From Sphaerulina vaccinii (lineage: Eukaryota; Ascomycota; Dothideomycetes; Mycosphaerellales; Mycosphaerellaceae): 64,000 bases of DNA. The notes beneath the pieces are model-generated. The model did no database searches. It worked only from the letters and a program-made list of their open reading frames with translations, and was not told where the DNA came from. The stretch spans positions 1,116,001 to 1,180,000 of the forward strand of contig JAKUDP010000012.1 of the NCBI GenBank assembly GCA_022570795.1, in the 5' to 3' direction. Shown here piece by piece: positions 26,315 to 38,200 of this stretch. Every line of letters starts with the position of its first letter. Positions within the stretch are counted from its first letter, which is position 1. The position numbers and the translations under genes were made by a program.

Positions 26315-27674
26315 ATGGCTGCTTCAAAGCCGCCAACGCAAAAGGACAACGACACAAGAGAGGTCTCGCAACCTCCACGAACGATCCGTGCTGTCCGAAC
26401 GGAACTGGACTATCGGAGCCTACACCGCGGCGTTTCTTCAACTGGGCCAAAAGGCAACAGGAAGACAACTGCATCTGGAACAGACGGGCCTGTCTTCGAC
26501 GAAGTCCCTAGCGATGCCCTACAGCAAGAGACCCAAAATGATGCACATAAGGAGATCCCAGCGCCTGTACAGGCGCAGGTCTGCCTAGCATTACGCTATC
26601 GCAAGGGAAAGCAGCAAAGGAACCCGAAGCTTGCTATCGAGCAGCCCCTCCGTACAGGCACGACACCCTCGCGAGGCTGACAACAGGGCAGTGAAGATCG
26701 ACGCCGGTCGGGCCGCAGGGGCAGCGGACAAGGCACGCAACCTAAGGCAAACCAAAACAACTATCCAGGAAGCTATCGAAACAGCCCAGCTACTCCAAGG
26801 CCTCCAGGTAAAGGAAATCGACGTGCATACAGCGGAGAAGTGGAGCATTATCTTCAGCACCCCGTCCGAGGCAGAGAAAGCTAAGGAGCACCCACAATGG
26901 TTATCCGTAGCTATCCCGGGAGCGAAGATCAAACAGTACACTTGGTACCCAGTGAAGTGCGATGCAGTACATAAGGACTCAGTCCTCGATGGAGGTATGA
27001 ACGACGGGAGGACGCTGCGGGAAGACCTACTACAGGAGTTCCCCCAGGACAATGCGGTGCTGGGAATCGATATGACACCACTGAAGGCTACTTGGCTAAG
27101 CGAGCCAAACAGCAAGACCACCGGCAGCCTCGCGCTATGGATGAAGTCCAAGGCCGCGGCCGGCTACCTACTACAGACAGGAAGGGCTATCTTTGGAGCA
27201 TCTGGCTCCTATGTTAGCGAGTACCAATACCAGGAGGATACAAGACCCTGCTTTAGGTGCAACGCCTACGGCCACAAGCAGACCAACTGCAAGAAGCCAG
27301 CCCGCTGCGGCTTCTGCTCGGAGCAGCACCGGACAACCGAATGCACCAATCGAAGCTCACCACCTAAGTGCCCGGCCTGTACGCTCTCGCATTCGGTGTG
27401 GAGCCGCGAGTGTGCAGCTCACCCACGAACAAGCACTACTATCCATGTCGCCACTACTAGTCCACCAGCTCCAGCTCCAGCTCCAGGCACAGCAGCAGAG
27501 ATAGCTGCCGACCCAGACGCAGTAATAGATAAAGCTACAGATGGAGCTACGGCTACAACATCGGCGGCAGATGCCTCCGCTAGCCAATCGTCAAACCAGT
27601 CCTCATCTAGGTCCAGGGTCCAGCTTAGCAACATCGGAGCAGCGCCGGAAACCCCTATCGTCCTTCAATGTTAG
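26315..27674 (+). pseudogene. Tad-like LINE ORF1 (gag-like, zinc knuckles), frameshifted
   Basis: The frame opens with an ATG at 26315 (MAASKPPTQKDNDTREV) and runs about 120 codons. The recognisable rest continues in the next frame from about 26590 to 27674, so a frameshift between about 26560 and 26640 is implied. The second part carries the hallmark of fungal LINE ORF1: three consecutive zinc knuckles at about 27250-27415 (CFRCNAYGHKQTNC, then CGFCSEQHRTTEC, then CPACTLSHSVWSREC), followed by an Ala/Pro/Ser-rich tail. It would encode an RNA-binding chaperone for retrotransposition. It overlaps ORF2 by the ATGTTAG arrangement at 27668. Base composition is normal, with no strong RIP depletion. 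Confidence 0.85.
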
Positions 27675-28110
27675 ACACCTTCAAGATCCTTCAGCTGAAC
27701 GTAGGGGAGCGGAGGGAGGTCTTTTTAGGCCTCCTTAACGACGACAACCTTCGAGAATACGATGTGCTGGTTGTTATCGAACCATATATCTACGCAGATA
27801 GCGATACAGGCCAACCTAGAGTAACACAGCACTCGAACTGGACAATCCCTTATACCAACCCAGATGAGAACTGACGGCCATGTCCGACACAGCTTTAGGG
27901 CTCTCTTGTGTATTAATACGCGGCTTCAGACAAAGCAAGTACCTATACTATGGTCTGACATCGCCGCTGCCCTCATTTCTACGGACCAATCCAGTCTCCT
28001 CCTAGTAGGAGCATACGACCCTCGAGCAGGAAATATGGAGGAGAACATCGAGAGCATTACCGAGCGCTTAGACCTGATCCAGATAGCTATACAGATAGCT
28101 TCCTCTAGCA
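27668..28110 (+). pseudogene. Tad-like LINE ORF2 N-terminus (endonuclease), frameshifted and truncated
   Basis: Starts at an ATG overlapping the ORF1 stop and reads as the endonuclease/exonuclease/phosphatase domain of Tad-type LINE ORF2 (FKILQLNVGERREVFLGLL, VVIEPYIY, QHSNWTIPYT). The frame is lost at about 27855-27874. The domain continues in another frame from about 27864 (GHVRHSFRALLCINTRLQTK, then SSLLLVGAYDPRAGN). After about 28110 the similarity ends abruptly and no reverse transcriptase follows, so this is a 3'-truncated dead copy. Confidence 0.85.
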
Positions 28111-29094
28111 ACTCTGCCCATCAGGTCGAGACAGTTGTTGATCCCATTGTCATTCGAGTGATCGCGAACCGTTGGGGGCCGTTTGATCTTGTCGCGGTTG
28201 TGCTCGAGGCGGCACAATATTGTCTTGAGGATCTAAGCCTTATGCGTCTTTTGAAAGCGATAGAGTAGACCACATAAATCGAGCAGCCCAAGCGCATAGT
28301 GTCGCACTTGAGAGCGCTTTGCATTTCATGACTTCGCAACAATTTGCACGCTAGATTGCGAGCGGCGGCTGCTGACGCGCATCCTAGTGTCATTCGTTGT
28401 GTTTGCCCCCATCTCTGCTACCGCGCTCCCTGGACTAAAGCAGACTTGATCTATAGACAGTGCCAGACAGGCTTGCATCGCGATTGCTTCGAGCGATAAG
28501 TCGTATGCCACCTAAAGTTCGAGTGCCCATCACAGATGAACAAATGCCGTATGTCTGTGAGCTGGGAAACCGTACTTAATGGAAGTATCCATTAGCTGGT
28601 AGTCAGAGAGGAATCTCGTAAGTAAATGAACAATAGCAGTACGATAAGATGCTAAGCTGAACATTAGGAATGCAAGATATATGGACAAAGAGGTAGAATT
28701 GATAGTGTATCCACACGTCGCTGAACACTGGTGCAGTGATAGTGTCCGTAGCACTCTCTTCTTCAGGGCGAAAAAGTGCGCGAGAGACGAGGAAGTGATA
28801 GAGAAGCCGATGCCAGTTGGAAGCATCCTGCGCAAGAGGAACGGCCATTACGTTGTACGGCGAGGAAGGAAGAGATCGAAAAGAGTAAACGGTCGGCTGA
28901 CACCAGATGTGGTGGGGTTGCGGCCTCTGGGAGAATATAGTCTCAGCCCTAATCCTTCCTGCTTGGCACACTAGTCCTCATTCGGAATTCTGCCGCACCG
29001 TATGGAGTGCCTGCACGCGCACGTGATCTGATGACTGAGTATACGGAGGGTAGACATGCAAATTCAGCTCCGCCTAAATAAGGGATCTGCATTC
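28111..29094. other. Intergenic, no supported gene
   Basis: Normal-GC DNA downstream of the truncated LINE. A 97-codon frame with an ATG at 28681 (plus strand) is basic in its middle but has no recognisable domain, and an equally long frame lies opposite. I see no reason to call either a gene. Confidence 0.4.
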
Positions 29095-29190
29095 CCTATT
29101 GACGTCCTTACCGATCACAAGAACCTGGAGTAATTTACGACTACAAAGCTCCGAAACAGGAGACAGGCACGCTGGTCGGAGCTCACACCT
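29095..29190 (+). pseudogene. Fossil fragment of Gypsy RNase H
   Basis: One plus-strand frame reads DVLTDHKNLE*FTTTKL followed by RNRRQARWSEL. This is the conserved RNase H C-terminal stretch of Ty3/Gypsy pol (TDHKNLEYF...N.RQARWAE-type). A single in-frame TAA replaces the usual aromatic codon. Fewer than 40 residues remain. Unlike the AT blocks, the bases are not visibly RIP-depleted. Confidence 0.75.
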
Positions 29191-30211
29191 CCCCTCAAAG
29201 ATCTCGACGAGGTCGGAATCCGTCTAGCATAAAGGCTATGGCCACTCCATCCTTACTGCGCGCTGCACATGGTCGTTCAGCGACAGCTACGGCACTGCCT
29301 CCTAATTATCAGCGTGAAATGTGGGCGACACCATGAGCTTGAGAGAACAAATGGAAGAGGCGGTCGATGGCGGGGCCGCCGCATGCTGAATACGTGCTCG
29401 CAGCCTAAGAGCGCGGGTCGGCAAAACGAACAACACATTGTAATCCTCTACCGTGGTTGACCACGTATCGGGTTCCTGCATTCGAGAGGATCTTTGCACC
29501 CATTACCTGACCCACCTGAACGACATCGCCCGTGTGCGGCTATCGTACGAGTTCTACATGCTTAAAATCATGAGCGAGCTTTGGGTTCTGACTCCGTATA
29601 GGTCAGTCGGCCTTCTTCAATCTGAGCATCTTAGAAGGTGGTAATGATGTCGTACTGCTGGCACTCGCGTTGAGTGAATTTTGGTGTTACCTAGCAGCGT
29701 TTGTATCGTCCTGGGATACCGTCCACGTCAGTGGAGACAGCAAACATCCATCTACGAAAGACACCCGCTGGCCTGTTTGCGCAGTGGATCTTTTGCCCTT
29801 TCAATTAATAAAGACAGCGCTGCCTTGCGGGGAGCATACCAATCTTCGGTATCTAGGCGCATTGAGGCTCCGACTACGACCATACAGGGCCGGTGCGTGC
29901 AACATGATCTGGATGCCTGCTCGGCAGACGCGCCTCCAAACGCGACGCGCTCATTTGCCGTAAAACACCTCGCACGGCCAACACGAAGAATGTGGCCAAG
30001 CATCTATTAGCACTCAGAGCCAACGATCAGCATTGCAGTCGTTGATAAGCCGGTCTCGTCTCCTGCTTTCACCTGCAGACGTCGGCCCTTCCCTTCACTT
30101 CCAGAACCTTCGCTAGCGCGCTTTGGCAGCCCACAATCGCACATAATATCGACTTCTCTTCCCCACCCTGCGCTCTTCCTCGCCATCCAGTAGCGTCCAC
30201 CGCATCACAAC
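29191..30211. other. Intergenic, promoter of the DUF6606-like gene at its right end
   Basis: No supported gene. The last 200 bp (about 30030-30211) are pyrimidine-rich, ending in a cacaacATGGCG start context typical of fungal promoters and 5' leaders. They belong to the following gene remnant. Confidence 0.45.
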
Positions 30212-30860
30212 ATGGCGGCGCCGACGAGCGATGAGATCCAGCGGATCATAAATCACATCTTCTTACCACCGAAGCTTCCACAGAGAGAGGACGAGTCCAG
30301 CCACGTGTCTCTCATTTGCGCTACCCTGGATGCCTTGACTGCTCTTCGCGATGAGATCCCACCAGGATGCTTGCCCGTCCCTATTGCGTTAGCGATATCT
30401 GCGGTATCCTACGTAAAGCAGATCAACGGCCTCTCCGGCGGCAAGACAGATGAGACCGAGCTACATCGAGTCCTGACTACTCTGCCGAATACCCACACAC
30501 TGGCCGTAAAGATTAGCAGCCAGAACGCTGCCGTTCTCGTAACGAAGAATTAAGACCGCCTGATCTGCGAGATCTTTAAGCTCTCGCTACGGAACCAAGA
30601 TGTTATTACGACTAAAGGCAGACTTATCTATATATTTCCTGCGATCGCTATTACTCTCCGAGCTAGCGTGTTAGAGCGAGCAGATTGCGCCTTAATAGTC
30701 GCTTATATACTTACTATAATATATTACTAAGCTATAGATAAAATATAGCCTTAGTCGAAAAAGATAAATAGAAATTATAATAAAATATAGCTATTTCTAC
30801 TATAGTATCTAAGCTCTTTTTTAGTATACTAAAAAGTATTAGTAAGCCTTTTATAATAGA
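30212..30860 (+). pseudogene. 5' end of a DUF6606-like gene, broken by a RIP-type stop
   Basis: Begins with a good start context and 113 intact codons. The N-terminus MAAPTSDEIQRIINHIFLPP (continuing KLPQ) matches the opening of large fungal DUF6606-type proteins (the IINHxFLPPKLPQ signature is recalled knowledge). At 30551 the frame meets TAA, where the family-like reading KNxDRL suggests an original CAA. That is a CpA-to-TpA change. The frame stays readable after the stop (DRLICEIFKLSLRNQDVITT) to about 30720. It then gains further TAG and TAA codons as it enters AT block 2, and is lost by about 30860. I infer RIP spreading from the neighbouring repeats into a once-functional gene. The function of the family is unknown to me. 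Confidence 0.65.
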
Positions 30861-33800
30861 TTAAATATAGTAGTCTATAGTACCTAATACTTTAGATTAA
30901 AAATTTAATATTAAAAAAAAAAAAAAAGTCTAACTTCTAACTTTCTAAAAAATAAAAAAATATTTTAGAATTAGTTATTTTTAGCAAAGCTAACTTATAG
31001 GCCTAGCCTATAATATTACCTCTCTCCTTATAGAATAGTATCTATTATATCTATATTACTAGAGTTTTTATAGGTCTAGTAAATACTATTTATACTATAC
31101 TATTTTAGTATAAATTTATATAGTTTATAAAAAAAAACTATTATTTTTCTCTATATTTCTATATAGTTTTTTAAAATATTTAAATATAACTATATTCTTA
31201 AAGTTATAGAAAGAGCTCTATATAGAAGTAGTATATTCTATCTATTTAATATATACTTTTCTCTAAAAACTTCTACTAACTTGTTTTATTTAGTAATAGA
31301 AAATAGCTTTAATACTATATTTATTAATTCTCTTTTTATTTATAATTACTATAGGCTATATATTATCTCCTTCTTATAACTCGAGTAGGTTAGTAGAAGT
31401 AGAGTATAGTAGAATAGTATAAAACTTTTTAAATATTCTATATAGTATATCTAATTTAATAAAATAAAGCAAAATAGAAAATATCTAAATAATTATATAC
31501 TTTATATAAATCTAGTCGAGTTTCTTTTTTAGTTAATTAGTAGTAATATTTTTAGATTTAGCTAGACTTTATCTCTAATATAGTAAGTAATAGAGGCTAC
31601 TCGAGATTAATTAGTATAAAACTCTTATTATTATTATATTATAGCTATTACTAAATAAGCAAAGTTATATACTTACTATAGCTTCTAAATAATAGCTTTG
31701 CTTTTTTTCTAAAAGTTATAAAAGTTTATATTTTTATTAAGTTCTACTATCTCTATATCTCGGAGATAGTATCTATAGAATAGGAAAAAGAAAGAAATAT
31801 CTATTAATATAGATATTCTACTATCTAGAATAATAGATACTAGAGATAGCTACTTACTCTAATCTATTTAGTTATATACTATAAAGGCCTAGAAATATAT
31901 TTCTATTTCCTAATTATATTTTTTTATAAAACTATCTATTTTAGAATAGTAGGCTATCGAAAGCCTTTAAGTAATATATAGAAGTTTATAAAGTTGTTAT
32001 TAAAGTCTATTAATAAATTATATTCTTCTATTAGAAATAATATTTGAAAAGAGCTAGTAAATAGGTATATACTAGTCGATAATAAAGCAAGATAGTCTAT
32101 CTATATCGAACTAGCTAGGTAGTATATAGAGAAATATATTACTCTTACTAAGATAATCTATAATAATAAGAATAGTAGTTAATCTATTATTCTTATTTAG
32201 TAGAAGATTTATAATAAAGTCTATAGAGATATCGGTCTATATATAATTAGGAATTAGAAAAGGCTTTAGAAGGCCTTTCTTTCTATTCCTCTATATTATA
32301 GACTAACTATAGATAGTATAGTTATATATAAAATATCGAACTTATATATTTATTTCTATCTAAAAGAACTATTATAAAAGATAGTTAATAGTAGTATCTC
32401 GGCTAGTATAGCTACTAAAAATAGAGTTATAAAGTTTCTAGATAACCTAGGTAGTAAGTAGTTTATAAAAGAGCAACTAGATATAGTCTCGAAAGTATAG
32501 TAGTCTATTCTAAATTTTATATTTTCTAATAGAAAGGTAGAGGTTTAGTTCTATAGAGAAGGAATATCTACTTTCTTCTACTACTACTTATACTTATTAA
32601 TAGGCCTATCTATATTTAGTATTAAAAGCCTAGCTCTATAAGTCTTATAGTTTGTTATCGTCGGTAAATAGACTAGTCTATTCTTTAGTAGTTATAGATA
32701 GTATTTATATTTTAGAGGAAAGTAATATAGTAAGCCTATTCGTAAGCCTATTATTAGTCGAATTTTTAGAAATATTCTAGTCTCTATAAGATAGAGCGTC
32801 TAGGACTATAGTATTCTTTCTAGGTTAGTAAACTAGTTTTATCTAGAATAGAGCTAAGAAGTTAGACTATTAGATCTATTATTTGCTTAGATACTTTTTT
32901 ATAGAAAAAGGTTCTAGATTCTTATAGTTAGTTAAAACTTCGAAAATATTAGATAGTCTTTATAACTCTAAGTTCTATTTTTTAATATATTTAACTATAG
33001 TAAGAAGTTCTTTATTATAGATATTATAGTTCGCTTCTACTAGAGTATATTATTAGGAAAAGAAGGCGATAGGGCGCTACTACTATATAATAGAGTTATA
33101 CTAATAGAAGGCGCCTCTAATAGCCTATCTAGAAGAATTAGGCTCTACTTATATTATTTAGTCTAGATTATATAAAGATAATACGAGCCTATTTATAAAA
33201 GTATCTTTTAAATATTTAAAAGTAGTTACCTATTCGTCTATCTATTAGAACCCGACCTCTTTCTTTATAAAGTTAAGAAAAAGTTTAGTAAAGTTAGTAT
33301 AGTTCTATATAAAGATTCGATAGTAATTAGCAAAGCCGAGGAGTAAATAAACTTCTTAGATAGTTATTAGCTTCTTCTAGTTTATAATAGGCGCTATCTT
33401 TTTAGAATCTATTCTAATTCTAATACTAATCTCGATAATATACTCTAAGTATTTTATTAATTTTATCTCGAACTTATATTTACTAATATCTAGTATTAGG
33501 CTATTCTCGGTAAGCCTATTAATAATACTTTTTACTTTCTCTTAGTAGTTTTAGAAAAATCTACTCGAAAAAATAAAAATATTATTAATATATATTATAT
33601 AAAAGTTATTAAGAAATTTTTTTAAAATCTAGTTTAAAAACCTCTAGAAGGTAGTAGGCGCACTAGTTAGCCTAAAGAAGCAAACTTTCTATTCGAATAA
33701 TCTATAGTATATTTAGAAAGTAGTTTTCTATTTATCTCTCTCTATAATTCTAATATAGTAGAATATAGTTAAGATATCGAGCTTTGTAAGCTACTTAGCC

Positions 33801-34968
33801 TTACTTAGAGAAGCGAGAGTCTCTTTTATAAAAAGTAGTAGATATCGATTTTTAATAGTAATAGTATTAAAACTTCTATAGTTAATATAAAAATATAGGC
33901 CTCTTCTAGATTTCTTAGTAAAAAAAATAGAAGCTATAGTAGAGAATTTACTTATATAAATAAAATCTCTATCTAGTAAGAATATAAAGGTCCTCTATAA
34001 TATAAGTAGCTTGTTTCGAATTATATTATAAAGAGATTCCTATAGAAGTTATTTTTTCTTACTATTTTTATTTTTTTCTAAAAGTATTTTATAGTTAAAT
34101 CTAGGTCTCTAAGAAGCTAAAGTACTTTTATTCTTAGAAATTAGAAGAAAAGCTTTTATATATTCTCGATAGTATAGAGGCAATTACTTAAAGACGTCCT
34201 TTTCTATAAGAGAAGTCTTTACTTTTAAAGCTTTTTTAATATCTAGAAGAAAAGCTATAAATAGTTAGATACTATTCTAAGATTTCTATATATTTTTTTT
34301 ATTTAAAAAAGAAGCCTATATTCTAAATATAGTAGTAGAGATTATAGTAATCTAGGTAGTAGTAGTATAGAATTCTCTTATAGGCTTCTTTTTATATAGA
34401 AAGCTTATTCTACTTATAAATTTAAAGTAGTTTATTATATTATTTACTAATATATTTTTATAAAAAAGAAATAGCTACCTAAGGATTAAATCTTCTACTA
34501 AGTTCGGTATAGTATAGGTAAAGGTATCTATCTTATACCTACTAATATTAAAAAAAAACTTTATAATCTAGGAAATTTTTTTATTTCTAGAGAATTTTTA
34601 TATACTAGTAACTTACTAATAGAATATATTAATAATAGGTAGATAGAGCTTCTTAGCTAGTTATTTATTTATTAAATAGTATAACTAGCTACTTTAGTTA
34701 AAAAGAGAGAATCTAGTTATATAGTTATTAATAATTATAGTAGAATAGAAAAGAAGTATTTCTATCTTTAGTTAAAACTAATTCTATTCTACTTTTATTA
34801 GACTCTACCTCTACTAAGAACTTCTAGTAGAAGCTACTTTTTCTCTAAATTTTTTTTATAGACTCTACTTCTATTACTCTACTCGAGATGTTTCTATTTT
34901 TTTTTATTATATTCTAAATATATATAATTTATATAGTATTTAGGTTTTATATAGGTAAAAGAAAGTAT
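30861..34968 (-). pseudogene. Truncated Ty3/Gypsy pol remnant
   Basis: On the minus strand the RT catalytic region is readable at about 33568-33600 (FYIIYINNIFIFSS, the YVDD box with both Asp changed to Asn by RIP). RNase H is at about 33005-33050 (EANYNIYNKELLTIVKY). An integrase would lie further left. No gag or right-hand LTR is seen: the Copia LTR at 34969 interrupts it. Its own LTRs were not found. Confidence 0.75.
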
Positions 34969-35259
34969 TATCGAATTATATATTTTTCTTTTTTATAATA
35001 AAAGTAAAAGTTCTTATTTTTTCTTTTTTAAATTATAAAAAGTTCTATATATAGAAAGAGTTTTAATATATAATAGAAGTAGAAGTATTAGATAGAAACT
35101 AACTATATTAATTATATTAGTTAGATATAGATTATATTTTCTTCTAAAATATAGAGTATTAGATAAGTTATATAATCTATTATTATATAATCTATATTAT
35201 ATAATCTAATTTCTAGAAAGTATTTCTTAGATAGTCTAACTAGACTATACTTTCTAATA
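34969..35259 (-). repeat. Copia LTR (left copy, 3' LTR)
   Basis: Matches 40493-40738 in direct orientation and 40978-41225 inverted. Read on the minus strand it starts TATTAGAAAGTATAG and ends near TTCGATA, compatible with TG...CA ends after RIP. This copy is about 45 bp longer because of an AT-rich insertion near its left end (about 34985-35045). Confidence 0.72.
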
Positions 35260-38200
35260 CTTCTACTTAGGCTAGATAGTTCTTCTACTCTATATTCTAG
35301 TACTTATCCTTTATATAAACCTATCGGGCCCTAGGGGCCTAATAGAGGCTAAGCAAGCTAGAGTTATCTTATAGACTCCTAGAATTAGGGACTATTCTTT
35401 AGCTTAGTTAATCTATTTATAACTATCTCTTTTATTAGAATATATACTACTACTATCTTCTATTACTACTAAAGTCTCCTAATATTATTATAAGTAATAT
35501 TAATATACTTTAATCTTTTATAGGTATAGATATTCTTAATAAGGGTTAAAGATATTTAGTTATCTTCTATAATCTAAATAGGTCTAAGTTTATTTACTAT
35601 ATTAGAGTTTGCTTTAATAAGTAGTTAAAAAGAATATTTTCCTACTAGCTCTATATAGTCTATTTCTCTTAGAAGTGCTACTAGAAATTAAAATTACTTA
35701 GTATATATATTTAGAGCTATATACTTAGCCTCTATAGTTAATATTTCTATAGACTTCTACTTCTTACTTATCTAAGATACTAGTATTCTATAGAGGAAGA
35801 AGATAGATCTAAGGATTAAGACTCTATCTACTTTATCTATTATATAGTTAGAGTCTAAGTATCTAATAAGTCCTCTACTATCTCTTCTAAATATAAGTTC
35901 TAGGTCTAGGGACAATCTAAAGTATCTTACTAGTTTCTTTAAAGTATTTATATATCCTCTTATTAGGTTAGCTATATATAAGCTTAGCCTACTAAGAGCG
36001 AAAGTAATATCTAGTCTTATTATAACTATCGGCTATATCTATATACCTATCTAGCTTTAGTACTTCTATTTAGTATATCTCTTATTAGATAGAATTACCT
36101 TAGTTAGACTTTTATAATTATCTATTAGTAAGAGTGTTAGGTAGGTAGTATCTTTAGTTATATTTAGCTTCGTAAGGTTCTTTTAGATATAGTATCTTTA
36201 ATTAAGCTTTAAAGTTTCTATAACTCTATATTTTATTTATTTTATTCTAAGAATCTTTTCTAGCTTTTTTAGATCTTTAATTTTTAAGACTTTATTAAGC
36301 TATTTTTTAAACTAGAAAATATCTTTAAAATCTAGTACTATAATAGGTATATTATCTATATAGGTTAGGACTATAATTCTTCTTTTTTTATAAATAAGTA
36401 GGTATAGGTTAATCTCTAACTAATCGAATTCTATCTATTCTAGCTTTAAGATATAGAGTTTATTCTAGTCTCTTACTACTTACTTAAGTCTATAAAGGCT
36501 TTTTAGAATCTTTAGAACCTAGTTTAGTAGAACTTCTATTCCTAGAGGTAGAATTATATAAATATTTTCTTTTAGAGAGCTTTCTATAAATATATTATTT
36601 ATATCTACTTAGTATATCTCTAAGTTCTTTTTATAAATAACTACTATAAATACTTTTAAAGTATTATACTTTATAGTTGGTATAAAAGTATTTTTAAAGT
36701 CTACTCTAAACTTCTAAAAGAACTTTCTAGTAACTAGTCTTACTTTAAACTTTTTAATAGCTCTACTAATTAATCTTTTTATATTAAAGACCTATCTAGA
36801 TATTATAAGGTTTATACCTTTTAGTAGTATAACTAGCTCCTAGATATAGTTACTATCTAAAGCTACTAGTTCTTTCTAGATTGCTTTTTTCTATATATAG
36901 CTCTATTTAGAATTCTATATTACTTCTTTATAGAACTTTGAAATAGAGACCTTTTACTTTAAAGTAATATTAGGTCTAAGTACTATAAATATAACTTTTT
37001 TAATCTCTACTAAAGTTTCCTAGATATAAGCTTCTTCTTTTTTAATTAGGCTAAGGAATACTTTATAATACTTTAGATTAGGTATATTTTCTTTTTTATT
37101 TTTCTATCTCTTTTAGAAAACCTACTTTATAACTATACTATAGGCTTTAGGTTTAGGTTCTTTCTTTTTATTTAAAATAGATCTCCTTCTCTTCTAGAAT
37201 TATACTTTTACTTCTAGTAGATCTTATATAATATCTAAATATTTTCTAATATATATATTTCTACTAGTCCCTTAATAAACTTTAGTTAGCTAATTAGTTA
37301 GCTACTCTACTCTAATTTTCTTTTCCTAAAGCTATATACTTCTAGAGTTTTTTTCTTCTAGATTTTCTATTTTCTAGTATTTTTTTTTATTCTTCGATAG
37401 AGGTCTAAGCTATATAAATAGTAGTTAATATTTAGTCGGGCCTCTAGAGACTAATAGACTTTAGAACTTCTTCTACTTCTTTAGTCTCCTAACTAGTTTC
37501 CTAACTAGTATACTACTAGATTAGTTAAGCCTAGAAATATTTAACTCTAAATCTCTTTCTTTCTTATACTTAAACTATTTAGTATTACTATAGGCCTTAA
37601 TAGCCTCTATATTAGGCTCCTAGAAGAGCTATATTTTAGTAGTATCTAGAATATAACTAATAAATATAGTATTCTTACCTCTATTTATTAGTTTATCTAA
37701 TTATATTCTAGCTAGCTAGAACTTTAGGTTTATATATATAACTACTTTATAGCTCTAAACTCTAAAGTATAATACTAAAGGTCTCTATTCTAAGAATACT
37801 TTCTTAAGTAAGACTTTAAATCTATTAATATCTAGCCTATTTAGAAGAGTATTTCTAATAATAATATTTACTTCTAGTATCTTAGGCTAGAACTTAATTA
37901 GTATATTAGATTCTTCTAGTATTGCCTTTACTTTTTTTTTAGAAGTCTAGATCGACCTTTTAATAACTCTATTCTAAATAGAGTTATATACCTTAGTAGT
38001 ATAGAAAAAGATTCTATTCTTTCTTTTCTACTACTTTAGTATAGTAAAAAGCTTCCTTACTCTATTACTTCTTACTATTTAGAGAGAATTTCTAGATTAA
38101 AGCTCTATTTTCCTTTTCTATTAGTAGAGAGTAGGTAGTATATCTATTATTAACTTTAGTAGAAAGGCCTACTTCTTCCTTAAGAAGTTATTAATAATTT

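Noticed and set aside
29269..30010. Several 60-110-codon frames in the LINE-to-DUF6606 interval
   Set aside because: Both strands are similarly open and no frame has recognisable similarity.
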